Assembly: GCF_013408665.1 (NCBI RefSeq)
Contig: NZ_JACCCL010000001.1
Location: forward strand, 945,136-1,009,135
DNA from: Sporosarcina sp. JAI121
GTDB taxonomy: Bacteria; Bacillota; Bacilli; Bacillales_A; Planococcaceae
Length of the DNA: 64,000 nt
Reading direction: 5' to 3'
Shown: positions 16,557 to 24,768 of the stretch, piece after piece
Layout: the number at the start of each line of letters is the position of its first letter
Position numbering within the stretch: position 1 is the stretch's first letter
Made by a program: the position numbers and the translations under genes
The notes under the pieces: generated by a model
Databases searched by the model: none
Told to the model about the DNA's origin: nothing
Seen by the model: the letters and a program-made list of their open reading frames with translations, nothing else

Positions 16557-17918
16557 ATGGATAAAATACTGATTGCGAATCGTGGGGAAATCGCACTTAG
16601 AATCATAAAGACCTGTAAAAGACTTGGTATCGGCACCATCGCTGTCTATTCGGAAGCGGATGTTGACATGCCGTTTGTGAAAGAAGCGGACGAGGCATTC
16701 TTGCTGGGACCTGCACAGGTTCAACAATCATATTTAAAAGCGGACGACATAGTCGAAATCGCGATCCGCGCCGGGGCAACCGCCATTCATCCGGGATATG
16801 GACTGCTATCGGAAAACGCGGAATTTGTGCGTAAAGTACAAGCGGCAGGAATTCGATTCATCGGACCTGACGCGGACACAATTGACAAGATGGGGGACAA
16901 AATCGGTTCTCGATTGACGATGAAAGCGGCAGGGGTGCCGGTCGTACCTGGAACCGATGAAGGAATCGCTACCTTGGATGATGCCGTGCTTGCCGCAGTT
17001 GAAATCGGCTATCCGATTATGCTGAAGGCGAGTGCTGGCGGCGGTGGAATCGGTATGGTTCGCTGTGAAGATGAGCAAGCGCTCAGTCAGCATTTCCAAT
17101 CAGTTAAGACCCGTGCAAAAGCGTACTTCGGGGATGATGTCGTTTTCCTTGAAAAATTCATAGCGGATGCACGTCATATTGAAGTACAAGTCTTCGGAGA
17201 TGATTTCGGAAATGTTGTTCATATGTTTGAACGTAATTGTTCAGTGCAACGGCGCAATCAGAAAGTGATTGAAGAATCGCCTTCGCCGCACCTGCCTGAA
17301 GAAGCGCGACAACGTCTTTACAAAGCGGCAGTCGACGCGGCGAAAGCCGTTTCCTATAAAAACGCTGGGACAGTCGAATTTATTGTCGATGAAAACAATA
17401 ACCTTTACTTTCTTGAAATGAATACTAGATTACAAGTCGAGCATCCGGTGACCGAGGAGGTGACGGGATTCGATCTTGTCGAATGGCAAATTGAAGTTGT
17501 GAAAGGAAATAAACTTCCGGTGGTAAATCAAGCTGACATAAAGTCGGAAGGTCATGCGATCGAGTTCCGCATTTACGCGGAAGATCCTGTCAAATTCATG
17601 CCGTCGCCAGGAACGATCAAGACACTTGACTGGGGAGATACTACCGGAATCCGTGTCGATTCGGGATATGTCGAAGGTGGGAAAGTGACTCCCTTCTATG
17701 ATCCGCTTATTTCAAAGGTGATTATCCACGCAGCTACTCGGGGAGAAGCAATCCGGAAATCAGAAACATTTCTTTCGAAAGTGGAGATTGACGGATTAAA
17801 AACGAACATCCCGTTATTTAATAAATTCCTGAAATCTGAGGAATTCCGGACAGGTGACTATTCAACGTCGGTTTTATCAACATGGGCCGAACAACAAAAG
17901 GAGGAAATAACAACATGA
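16557..17918 (+). CDS. Acyl-CoA carboxylase, biotin carboxylase subunit
   Basis: A 453-residue ATP-grasp enzyme of the AccC type. Seen: ILIANRGEIALRIIKTCK at the start, HPGYGLLSENAEF, the glycine-rich KASAGGGGIGM loop, RRNQKVIEE and MNTRLQVEHPVTE. It carboxylates biotin on the carrier protein using ATP and bicarbonate. ATG at 16557 follows CTGGGGG. Its TGA overlaps the ATG of the carrier gene (ATGA). With the following two genes it forms a propionyl-, methylcrotonyl- or similar acyl-CoA carboxylase; the linked large carboxyltransferase argues against the housekeeping acetyl-CoA carboxylase. B. subtilis YngH is the likely counterpart. Confidence 0.88.
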   Translation: MDKILIANRGEIALRIIKTCKRLGIGTIAVYSEADVDMPFVKEADEAFLLGPAQVQQSYLKADDIVEIAIRAGATAIHPGYGLLSENAEFVRKVQAAGIRFIGPDADTIDKMGDKIGSRLTMKAAGVPVVPGTDEGIATLDDAVLAAVEIGYPIMLKASAGGGGIGMVRCEDEQALSQHFQSVKTRAKAYFGDDVVFLEKFIADARHIEVQVFGDDFGNVVHMFERNCSVQRRNQKVIEESPSPHLPEEARQRLYKAAVDAAKAVSYKNAGTVEFIVDENNNLYFLEMNTRLQVEHPVTEEVTGFDLVEWQIEVVKGNKLPVVNQADIKSEGHAIEFRIYAEDPVKFMPSPGTIKTLDWGDTTGIRVDSGYVEGGKVTPFYDPLISKVIIHAATRGEAIRKSETFLSKVEIDGLKTNIPLFNKFLKSEEFRTGDYSTSVLSTWAEQQKEEITT

Positions 17919-18130
17919 CTCAAGTGAAATCAACTATGGCGGGTACAGTATTTACAGTGAACGTAACAGAAGGACAAGAAGTAACAGCGGGGCAAGTGGT
18001 CATCGTACTTGAATCGATGAAGATGGAAATCCCGGTTGAAGCGGAAGCAGCCGGTAAGATATCAGCCATCAACGTTCAAGTCGGCGATTTTGTCAACGAA
18101 GAAGATGTCCTGGTAACGATCGAAGCGTAA
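17915..18130 (+). CDS. Biotin carrier protein of acyl-CoA carboxylase
   Basis: A 71-residue single biotinyl/lipoyl-attachment domain. The biotinylation motif reads ESMKME, with the Lys in the usual hairpin turn, flanked by the beta-strand patterns AGTVFTVNVTEGQ and VQVGDFVNEEDVLVTIEA. It shuttles carboxybiotin between the carboxylase and the transferase. AAAGGAGG precedes the ATG, which overlaps the upstream stop. As a free-standing short carrier it resembles the one in the B. subtilis yng operon. Confidence 0.9.
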   Translation: MTQVKSTMAGTVFTVNVTEGQEVTAGQVVIVLESMKMEIPVEAEAAGKISAINVQVGDFVNEEDVLVTIEA

Positions 18131-18169
18131 GGGAAACGTGTAGAGATATTGGATGAAAGGGGTTATCAA

Positions 18170-19720
18170 ATGACTAAAACGACGGAACAGACAACTTACA
18201 ACGAAAAACTTGAAGAAAAATTACAAGAGATTTTTGCCGGTGGTCAACCGAAATATCATGAGAAATTAAAGGAACAGAATAAGATATTTGTCCGTGACCG
18301 ACTGGAACTTCTGTTTGATGAAGGAAAATATACGGAAGACGGCAGGTTTGCGAATTGCGAGGCGGGGGACTTGCCGGCGGACGGCGTCGTTACGGCTATG
18401 GGGAAAGTGAACGGCCAGACGGTCTGCGTAATGGCAAATGATTCAACGGTGAAGGCGGGTTCATGGGGCGCCCGAACGGTTGAAAAAATCATCCGAATCC
18501 AGGAAATCGCCGAGAAAAACCGTGTACCGATGCTGTATCTGGTTGACTCGGCTGGTGCCCGTATTACAGATCAGCTTGATATGTTCCCGAACCGTCGCGG
18601 TGCAGGAAAGATATTCCACAACCAGGTGAGGTTATCGGGTTTCATTCCGCAAATTTGTATTCTGTTCGGTCCTTCTGCTGCGGGTGGCGCATACATACCG
18701 GCATTTTGCGATATCGTCATCATGGTGGACGGCAATGCGTCGATGTACTTAGGCTCTCCGCGAATGGCTGAAAAGGTCATTGGTGAAAAAGTGACATTGG
18801 AAGAAATGGGCGGCGCGCGGATGCATTGTTCAGTCAGCGGCTGCGGTGACGTCTTAGCGGAAAATGAAGAACAGGCGATTGCGGAAGCGCGTCGTTATTT
18901 ATCATTTTTCCCTGCGAACTACACGGAGAAGCCGGCTTTGAAAGAAACAGTCGAGGTGAAGGCGGGCAGGACGCTTGAAGCAATCATTCCTGAAAACCAA
19001 AATGCGCCTTTCGATATGTATGAAGCGATTGATGCATTGATTGATGAAGGAAGTTTCTTTGATGTTAAAAAGTTGTTTGCGGGAGAAATCATTACAGGTT
19101 TGGCCAGAATCGAAGGACAGCCGGTTGGTATCATTGCCAATCAGCCGAAAGTGAAGGGTGGGGTTTTGTTCATTGATTCTGCGGACAAAGCAACAAAGTT
19201 CATCAACCTTTGTGATGCATTCTCGATACCGCTTCTGTTTCTTGCGGATGTGCCAGGATTTATGATCGGGACGAAAGTTGAACGTGCAGGAATCATCCGT
19301 CATGGCGCGAAGCTGATTATGGCAATGAGCTCGGCGACAGTGCCGAAAATTTCGGTTGTTGTCCGTAAAGCGTATGGGGCGGGTCTATATGCGATGGCAG
19401 GTCCTGCGTTTGAACCGGACGTCTGCATTGCGTTGCCGACTGCCCAAATTGCGGTTATGGGACCTGAAGCGGCAGTGAATGCAGTCTATTCGAATAAAAT
19501 CGAAGCGATTGAAGATCCGAAAGAACGTCTAGCATTCGTGCTGGAAAAACACAAGGAATACAAGGAAGAAATCGATATTTATAAGATGGCGTCCGAACTC
19601 ATCATTGATGAAATCGTATCACCATCCAGTCTGCGGGAAGTACTTGCAGACAGGTTCCGTTTCTACAGCACAAAAGATATTCCGCAGCCACCGAGAAAAC
19701 ATCCGGTGTATCCTGTATAA
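18170..19720 (+). CDS. Acyl-CoA carboxylase, carboxyltransferase subunit
   Basis: A 516-residue double-crotonase carboxyltransferase. Seen: RDRLELLFDEG, YLVDSAGARITDQ, GRIFHNQ-like GKIFHNQVRLSG, the acyl-CoA binding GPSAAGGAYIPAFCD, MYLGSPRM and, in the C-terminal half, ADVPGFMIGTKVERAGIIRHGAKL and RKAYGAGLYAM. It transfers the carboxyl group from biotin to an acyl-CoA (propionyl- or methylcrotonyl-CoA class; substrate undetermined). ATG at 18170 follows AAAGGGG. It is the third gene of the operon and ends at a terminator. Confidence 0.9.
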   Translation: MTKTTEQTTYNEKLEEKLQEIFAGGQPKYHEKLKEQNKIFVRDRLELLFDEGKYTEDGRFANCEAGDLPADGVVTAMGKVNGQTVCVMANDSTVKAGSWGARTVEKIIRIQEIAEKNRVPMLYLVDSAGARITDQLDMFPNRRGAGKIFHNQVRLSGFIPQICILFGPSAAGGAYIPAFCDIVIMVDGNASMYLGSPRMAEKVIGEKVTLEEMGGARMHCSVSGCGDVLAENEEQAIAEARRYLSFFPANYTEKPALKETVEVKAGRTLEAIIPENQNAPFDMYEAIDALIDEGSFFDVKKLFAGEIITGLARIEGQPVGIIANQPKVKGGVLFIDSADKATKFINLCDAFSIPLLFLADVPGFMIGTKVERAGIIRHGAKLIMAMSSATVPKISVVVRKAYGAGLYAMAGPAFEPDVCIALPTAQIAVMGPEAAVNAVYSNKIEAIEDPKERLAFVLEKHKEYKEEIDIYKMASELIIDEIVSPSSLREVLADRFRFYSTKDIPQPPRKHPVYPV

Positions 19721-19733
19721 TCGACTAAAGAAC

Positions 19734-19766
19734 AAAAAGGTCCGCCGGCGTTCAGGCGGGCTTTTT
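19734..19766 (+). terminator. Terminator after the acyl-CoA carboxylase operon
   Basis: AAAAAGGTCCGCC and GGCGGGCTTTTT form a stem with a small central mismatch and an 8-nt loop. Confidence 0.85.
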
Positions 19767-19788
19767 CAATTGGAAGGAGGGGGAACAT

Positions 19789-20688
19789 ATGGATGTAATC
19801 ATAGCAGGAGCCGGTTCGATCGGGCTGCTGATCGGATCGTGTTTGTCTGAAGCGGGAATGGATGTGACATTCTACGTCAGAAGGGAAGGACAGGCGCAAC
19901 TTATTCGGAAAGAAGGGATTCAGCGCGTCAACCTGGACGGTACAATAGATGTCTTCGAGGTAAAAGCTACAACAGATATTCGAAGTTTATCGACTGCTGC
20001 GCTGTGGATTGTTGCAGTCAAATATGCAGGTCTGCGTGACCTCCTTTCAGAAATGCAGAAAGCGCATGTGCATAATCCCGTTCTATTCGTTCAGAATGGA
20101 ATCGGCCATGTTGAACTTATTAAGAACACTGAATTGCCGCACGTGGCCTTCGCAACTGTGGAGCAGGGAGCGGGGCGTATGGATGACCGCACTGTTTCCC
20201 ATAACGGCATTGGAATGTTGACGATTGCCGCCGCCCATGGTGCGTCCGGTACATTCGGTTTAATCGGCCGGGCGCATTCGGACATATTCCCCGTGAGTTA
20301 TCAGGTTGATGGTGAACTGATCTTGATGCGTAAAGTGCTCATCAATTGTATGATCAATCCGTTGACGGCCATTCTTGAAGTGAAAAACGGGGAATTACTG
20401 ACGAACGATTATTGCATGACGCTCTTTCATACGCTTTATGCAGAATTGATGGATGCCTTCCCGGAGATGAAATCAGTTCTTCCGTTTGAGGCGATAGTGG
20501 ATGTCTGTAGAAAAACAGCCAGAAATAGGTCTTCGATGCTGACTGACCGTTTAGCAGGGCAGCCGATGGAAATCGAGACGATCATCACAGCGGTTATCCG
20601 AAAAGCGCATGAAAGTGCCAAATCGCTGCCGCTTCTTACAACATGTGAACAGATGCTGTATGCCATTGAGAGGAAAGGGGAAAAGTAA
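19789..20688 (+). CDS. panE: 2-dehydropantoate 2-reductase (PanE/YlbQ)
   Basis: A 299-residue NADPH-dependent reductase. It has the Rossmann motif IIAGAGSIGLLIGSCL at the N-terminus, VAVKYAG, VLFVQNGIGH and a C-terminal helical domain with KVLINCMINPLTAIL, including the conserved Lys and the N-x-x-x-N-P pattern. It reduces ketopantoate to pantoate in coenzyme A synthesis. The ATG follows GGAAGGAGGGGG. In B. subtilis the same gene (ylbQ) also lies between the ylb genes and bshC. It overlaps the next gene (TAATG). Confidence 0.92.
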   Translation: MDVIIAGAGSIGLLIGSCLSEAGMDVTFYVRREGQAQLIRKEGIQRVNLDGTIDVFEVKATTDIRSLSTAALWIVAVKYAGLRDLLSEMQKAHVHNPVLFVQNGIGHVELIKNTELPHVAFATVEQGAGRMDDRTVSHNGIGMLTIAAAHGASGTFGLIGRAHSDIFPVSYQVDGELILMRKVLINCMINPLTAILEVKNGELLTNDYCMTLFHTLYAELMDAFPEMKSVLPFEAIVDVCRKTARNRSSMLTDRLAGQPMEIETIITAVIRKAHESAKSLPLLTTCEQMLYAIERKGEK

Positions 20689-21077
20689 TGAATGGAGTGT
20701 TTTCTGCAGTTGTAGGGACATTCATCCTGTTCCCTTTCATAGTCACAATCCTCTTCCTTATCATCATGAAAAGGATTGGAAGAGCCCCGAAGTCCGTCAT
20801 GGGGCTAGCGGCAGACGTGACAACACCGTTCCTGTTTATAGGGATTTATGTCATATCTTATACGATATTTGGAATCGGGACGGCATTTTATATTGCGGGG
20901 ATTGCAATTGTCATTGCCATCATTCTCGCCTTCATCGAACGAGGCGCTGTAAAAGATTTCCGGATTGTACGGCTATTACGGAAAATATGGCGGTTTTACT
21001 TCCTTTTCTCAGTGGCCGTCTATCTACTTCTTATAAGCTTCGGAACCGTATTGAAAATCATTGAGTATCTAAAATGA
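20688..21077 (+). CDS. DUF3397 family membrane protein
   Basis: A 129-residue protein with four hydrophobic segments and little else, containing the central IGRAPKSVMGLAADVTTPFL stretch typical of DUF3397 proteins encoded beside bshC in Bacillales. Function unknown. Its ATG overlaps the stop of panE, so the two are translationally coupled. An AGGAAAGGGG ribosome site precedes the start. Confidence 0.8.
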   Translation: MNGVFSAVVGTFILFPFIVTILFLIIMKRIGRAPKSVMGLAADVTTPFLFIGIYVISYTIFGIGTAFYIAGIAIVIAIILAFIERGAVKDFRIVRLLRKIWRFYFLFSVAVYLLLISFGTVLKIIEYLK

Positions 21078-21171
21078 ATGGCAGTGTTTTTGTATAAGCG
21101 TATATTTTTCAATCCTGCAGCTTGAAATGATATACTCTCTTCATACCGATAGTTACAAAGGGGCATGAATA

Positions 21172-22788
21172 ATGGAATTGGAAGTAATGGCATTACAAGA
21201 AAAAAATAAAGTGATGCAATCGTATAATAACGATAAGGAATTCTTACATACGTTTTTTGATTATGAAAATGAAGAGAGCTCCTATCCCGAGAGGCTGAGG
21301 GAGCTTGCAGACCGTCCGTTCGAAAGGCGGCGACTTGCAGAAATCATCCGATCATTCATGGAACCTTTTGGAATATCTACGATTGCCGACAAGCATATCG
21401 TCGAACTGTCAGAAAATGCTGTCGTATCAATCGGCGGTCAGCAAGCAGGAATTCTGACAGGCCCCCTCTACTCCGTCCACAAAGCGATAACGGTCATCCT
21501 ACTTGCGAAAAAGCAGAGGGAAGCCCTTGGTGTGCCTGTCGTTCCCGTATTTTGGGTAGCAGGCGAAGATCATGACTTGAATGAAATCAATCATGTCTAT
21601 ACGGAAATGGAAGGTCGCGCGGTGAAACATCAATACCGCGAAAAGTTCGTACTGAAACTGATGGCGTCGGATGCGGAGTACGACAAAAAAATGATGACAT
21701 CATTCGTCAAAGATATTTTCGGGAAGTTTGGTGAAACCGCCTATACGAAAAATTTGAAGGATGATGTTCTGAAGGCTGTGGAGCTTGAAGATACATTCAC
21801 GCATTTTTTTGTCAGACTGATGAACGGTCTTTTTAAAGAAGAAGGCCTTTTATTCATCGATTCGGCATTCAAACCGTTGCGGGAACTTGAATCATCTTAT
21901 TTCGTCCGACTAATTGAAGAGTCTGAACAAATAGCTGAAATGATTTCAAACAAAGAAGAACTGTTTGAACAAAAAGGATACGGTTCACCCCTCGGAACCG
22001 AAATTGAGGCTGCAAACCTCTTTTATGTCCATGACACAGGGCGAATTCTTCTATCTAGAAAAGATGGTTATTTCGTGAATGACAGTTCGGGCATCCGGTT
22101 TTCAAAAGCTGATTTGTTGCGGATTGCCACTGAAAAACCATGGCTTCTGAGCAATAACGTCGCAACAAGACCGCTTATGCAGGATATGGTTTTCCCTGTC
22201 CTTGCCTTCGTGGGTGGTCCCGGCGAGATTGCTTATTGGTCCATCTTGAAAGAGGCGTTTCATCATTTGCATATGAAAATGCCGATTATCGTTCCGCGGA
22301 TGTCCATGACGCTAGTAACTCCGCAAGTGAAGCATTTGCTCGATGAAAATTCCTTTACGGTTGAAGATGTCATGTCGGGAGGGGTAATTACTGCCCGGGA
22401 ACAATTCATCAGTGGGTTGAATGATGAACGTTTCGATTCAGTTTTACATGAAACAGAAGAGTTGCTTGGCAAACAGTACGAAAAAATTGCTGAATTCGCC
22501 GATAGGCAAGGACCGACGATGCAAGAGTTGCTGCAAAAAAATCTTCGGTTCCATACAAAACAGTTGGACTTTTTGAAAGGAAAGGCGGAAGAGGCGGTAT
22601 TGTTGAAACATGCTACTGCACTTCGTGCTTTCGGTATATTGGAAGGGGAATTGTTCCCTGATGACGTATTGCAAGAACGGCTTTATCCACCCTATACCTA
22701 TTTGAATAAGTATGGTCCAACTCTTATACAGGATCTTCTGCGCTTGCCTTTTGAAATGGATGGGACACATAAAATCATCTATCTATAA
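21172..22788 (+). CDS. bshC: Bacillithiol biosynthesis cysteine-adding enzyme BshC
   Basis: A 538-residue cytosolic protein. Signatures: VSIGGQQAGILTGPLYSVHK, FWVAGEDHDLNEINH, GSPLGTEIEAANLFY-like segments, a coiled-coil stretch (about 420-480) and LQERLYPPYTYLNKYG at the C-terminus. BshC is proposed to add cysteine to glucosaminyl malate as the last step of bacillithiol synthesis. Length equals the family norm. The ATG follows AAAGGGG. Position upstream of mraZ is as in B. subtilis (yllA). Confidence 0.95.
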   Translation: MELEVMALQEKNKVMQSYNNDKEFLHTFFDYENEESSYPERLRELADRPFERRRLAEIIRSFMEPFGISTIADKHIVELSENAVVSIGGQQAGILTGPLYSVHKAITVILLAKKQREALGVPVVPVFWVAGEDHDLNEINHVYTEMEGRAVKHQYREKFVLKLMASDAEYDKKMMTSFVKDIFGKFGETAYTKNLKDDVLKAVELEDTFTHFFVRLMNGLFKEEGLLFIDSAFKPLRELESSYFVRLIEESEQIAEMISNKEELFEQKGYGSPLGTEIEAANLFYVHDTGRILLSRKDGYFVNDSSGIRFSKADLLRIATEKPWLLSNNVATRPLMQDMVFPVLAFVGGPGEIAYWSILKEAFHHLHMKMPIIVPRMSMTLVTPQVKHLLDENSFTVEDVMSGGVITAREQFISGLNDERFDSVLHETEELLGKQYEKIAEFADRQGPTMQELLQKNLRFHTKQLDFLKGKAEEAVLLKHATALRAFGILEGELFPDDVLQERLYPPYTYLNKYGPTLIQDLLRLPFEMDGTHKIIYL

Positions 22789-22803
22789 ATGGTTGACCTA
22801 TAA

Positions 22804-22847
22804 TTACACTCTTGCTTGCACAGTTGTGCGGACAAGGGTGTTTTCTT
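22804..22847 (+). terminator. Terminator after bshC
   Basis: ACACTCTTG...CAAGGGTGT with an inner TGCACA/TGTGC pairing, followed by TTTTCTT. Confidence 0.75.
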
Positions 22848-22914
22848 ATGTAGTCAGAAAAATCTCATTGAAACAAGTACTATTGACACATTTTATATGG
22901 AAATTGCAATTTAT

Positions 22915-22949
22915 TTGGGAAACTGGTGGAGGAATGTGGGGGGATGTGG
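22915..22949 (+). promoter_or_regulatory. MraZ operator: four 10-bp-spaced TGG boxes
   Basis: TTGGG, GGTGG, TGTGG and TGTGG start at 22915, 22925, 22935 and 22945, exactly one per 10 bp. MraZ is known to bind direct repeats of TGGGN-type boxes with 5-nt spacers upstream of its own gene. A TTGACA at 22883 lies upstream but no good -10 is visible at the right distance. Confidence 0.7.
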
Positions 22950-22980
22950 TACATTAATTTCATATAGTGGGGTGAAGAGT

Positions 22981-23412
22981 ATGTTCATGGGCGAATATCA
23001 GCATACTGTCGATACAAAAGGTCGCCTGATTGTTCCTTCGAAGTTTCGGGAACATTTGGGGGATGGTTTCGTATTGACCCGCGGCCTGGACAATTGTCTC
23101 TTCGGTTACCCAATGGATGAATGGAAACGTCTTGAAGAAAAGCTTAAGGCTTTGCCAGTGACGAAAAAAGATGCACGTGCATTTGCAAGGTTTTTCTTTT
23201 CCGGTGCCACGGAAGTTGAATTGGACAAGCAAGGGCGCATCAATATTCCGTCATCCTTGCTCCAATACGCAAAAGTTGAAAAAGATTGTGTCGTAATCGG
23301 TGTTTCGGGCCGAATTGAAATATGGTCTAAAGCAACGTGGGATGTCTACTATGATGAATCAGAACAATCGTTCAACGATATTGCGGAAAATATTATCGAC
23401 TTCGATTTTTAA
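22981..23412 (+). CDS. mraZ: Transcriptional regulator MraZ
   Basis: A 143-residue protein made of two AbrB-like (SpoVT/AbrB) repeats. Seen: [23 protein letters not shown] in the first and [18 protein letters not shown] in the second, the D-x-x-G-R motifs being diagnostic. MraZ binds upstream of the division cluster and autoregulates it; repeats of the expected kind occur 32 nt upstream. ATG at 22981 follows GGGGTGAAG. It is the first gene of the dcw cluster. Confidence 0.95.
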   Translation: MFMGEYQHTVDTKGRLIVPSKFREHLGDGFVLTRGLDNCLFGYPMDEWKRLEEKLKALPVTKKDARAFARFFFSGATEVELDKQGRINIPSSLLQYAKVEKDCVVIGVSGRIEIWSKATWDVYYDESEQSFNDIAENIIDFDF

Positions 23413-23447
23413 AGGAAATTACTTATTGATGAAAGTGGGCGGTTTCA

Positions 23448-24380
23448 ATTTTTAACCATACAACAGTTTTGCTTCATGAAGCCGTCGAAGGTTTAGCTAT
23501 AAAACGTGATGGCATATATGTCGATTGCACACTTGGCGGAGCGGGCCACAGCACGGAGATAGCCAAGAAATTATCTCCGGAAGGTAGACTTATCTGCTTC
23601 GATCAGGATATAACAGCGATTGAGGTTGCAAAAGAACGATTGAAGGATTATCTTTCTCAAGTGACATTTGTCCATTCTAATTTCAGGAATTTGAAAGCGG
23701 AACTGGAAAAGATCGGCGTTTCGTCTGTCGACGGCATTCTTTACGATTTAGGAGTATCATCACCGCAGCTCGATACACCCGAACGGGGATTTAGCTATAA
23801 TCATGAAGCTCCGCTTGATATGCGAATGGATATGGACGCTCCGTTAACTGCACATGACGTCGTTAACGACTGGTCGTATGAAGACTTGGTCCGAATCTTT
23901 TTCCGCTACGGCGAAGAAAAGTTTTCAAAAAGAGTTGCACGTAAAATTGAAGAAGCACGTCAGCTGTCTCCTATCGAGACGACTGCAGAACTTGCAGAAC
24001 TGATCAAGTCGAGTATTCCGGCCGCAACGAGACGGACGGGGGGACATCCTGCAAAAAGGGTATTCCAGGCAATACGGATTGCGGTGAACGATGAACTTGG
24101 TGCTGCCGAGGACTCTTTAATGGATGCGATTACATTACTAAATCCGGGAGGGCGTATTAGTGTTATCACGTTCCATTCACTGGAAGATCGACTTTGTAAA
24201 ACGATTTTTAAGGAAGCATCTTCATTACCTGAACTTCCGCCGAATTTACCTGTAATCCCGGAAGGTATGGAACCAATTTTGAAATTAGTAACAAGAAAAC
24301 CGATAATACCGAGCGAAATAGAGATAGAAGAGAATAAGCGGGCAAGATCCGCAAAACTAAGAATCGCCGAAAAAAGGTGA
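23448..24380 (+). CDS. rsmH: 16S rRNA (cytosine1402-N4)-methyltransferase RsmH, apparent ATT start
   Basis: About 310 residues. SAM-binding [51 protein letters not shown] and [12 protein letters not shown] identify RsmH (MraW), which methylates C1402 of 16S rRNA. Family members begin M-F-x-H-x-T-V-L-L-x-E-A-V. Here that sequence is present in frame ([12 protein letters not shown]), but the codon where Met should be is ATT at 23448, and no ATG, GTG or TTG lies between the upstream in-frame stop (23430) and TTG 23469. TTG 23469 would delete the conserved HTTVL. Either AUU is used, or the base call is wrong: ATG to ATT, or an extra T in TTTTT. Confidence 0.9.
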   Translation: MFNHTTVLLHEAVEGLAIKRDGIYVDCTLGGAGHSTEIAKKLSPEGRLICFDQDITAIEVAKERLKDYLSQVTFVHSNFRNLKAELEKIGVSSVDGILYDLGVSSPQLDTPERGFSYNHEAPLDMRMDMDAPLTAHDVVNDWSYEDLVRIFFRYGEEKFSKRVARKIEEARQLSPIETTAELAELIKSSIPAATRRTGGHPAKRVFQAIRIAVNDELGAAEDSLMDAITLLNPGGRISVITFHSLEDRLCKTIFKEASSLPELPPNLPVIPEGMEPILKLVTRKPIIPSEIEIEENKRARSAKLRIAEKR

Positions 24381-24396
24381 AAGGGGAAATGTGTGA

Positions 24397-24768
24397 ATGG
24401 CACTAGAACAGAGAAATTTCCAGTCGACATATGTACGCGAACTCGAAACACCTGAAGCTCCGAGGAAACAGCCTCGAATACGGCCTTCTCGAAAAGTATT
24501 TTCTGTCGGGGAGAAATTCTTATTCGTGCTGTTTTCAACAATCCTTGTCCTTTTCTCAACAATGATTTTACATACACAAGCACAAATTAATGACACTAAC
24601 AGGGAAGTGCAATTGATAGGAAATGAGATTACGGAAACGTCAAAACAAAATATGGAATTGTCCATCCAAGTAAAAGAAAAATCCACATATGAACGTATAT
24701 GGGAGAAAGCGAAGGAACTTGGCTTGAATCCGAACGAGAACAACGTAAAGGTCGTGCCTGGACGATGA
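24397..24768 (+). CDS. ftsL: Cell division protein FtsL
   Basis: A 123-residue bitopic protein: a basic cytoplasmic N-terminus, one membrane span (about 43-63, FLFVLFSTILVLFSTMIL), then an extracellular coiled coil (TNREVQLIGNEITETSKQN). FtsL bridges DivIC, DivIB and PBP2B at the divisome. The ATG follows GAAAGGGG. The stop overlaps the start of pbpB (ATGA), indicating translational coupling. Identity rests on topology, size and position. Confidence 0.9.
   Translation: MALEQRNFQSTYVRELETPEAPRKQPRIRPSRKVFSVGEKFLFVLFSTILVLFSTMILHTQAQINDTNREVQLIGNEITETSKQNMELSIQVKEKSTYERIWEKAKELGLNPNENNVKVVPGR

Noticed and set aside
23960..24583. 207-codon minus-strand ORF over the end of rsmH and ftsL
   Set aside because: Antisense to two conserved genes and without start signals.
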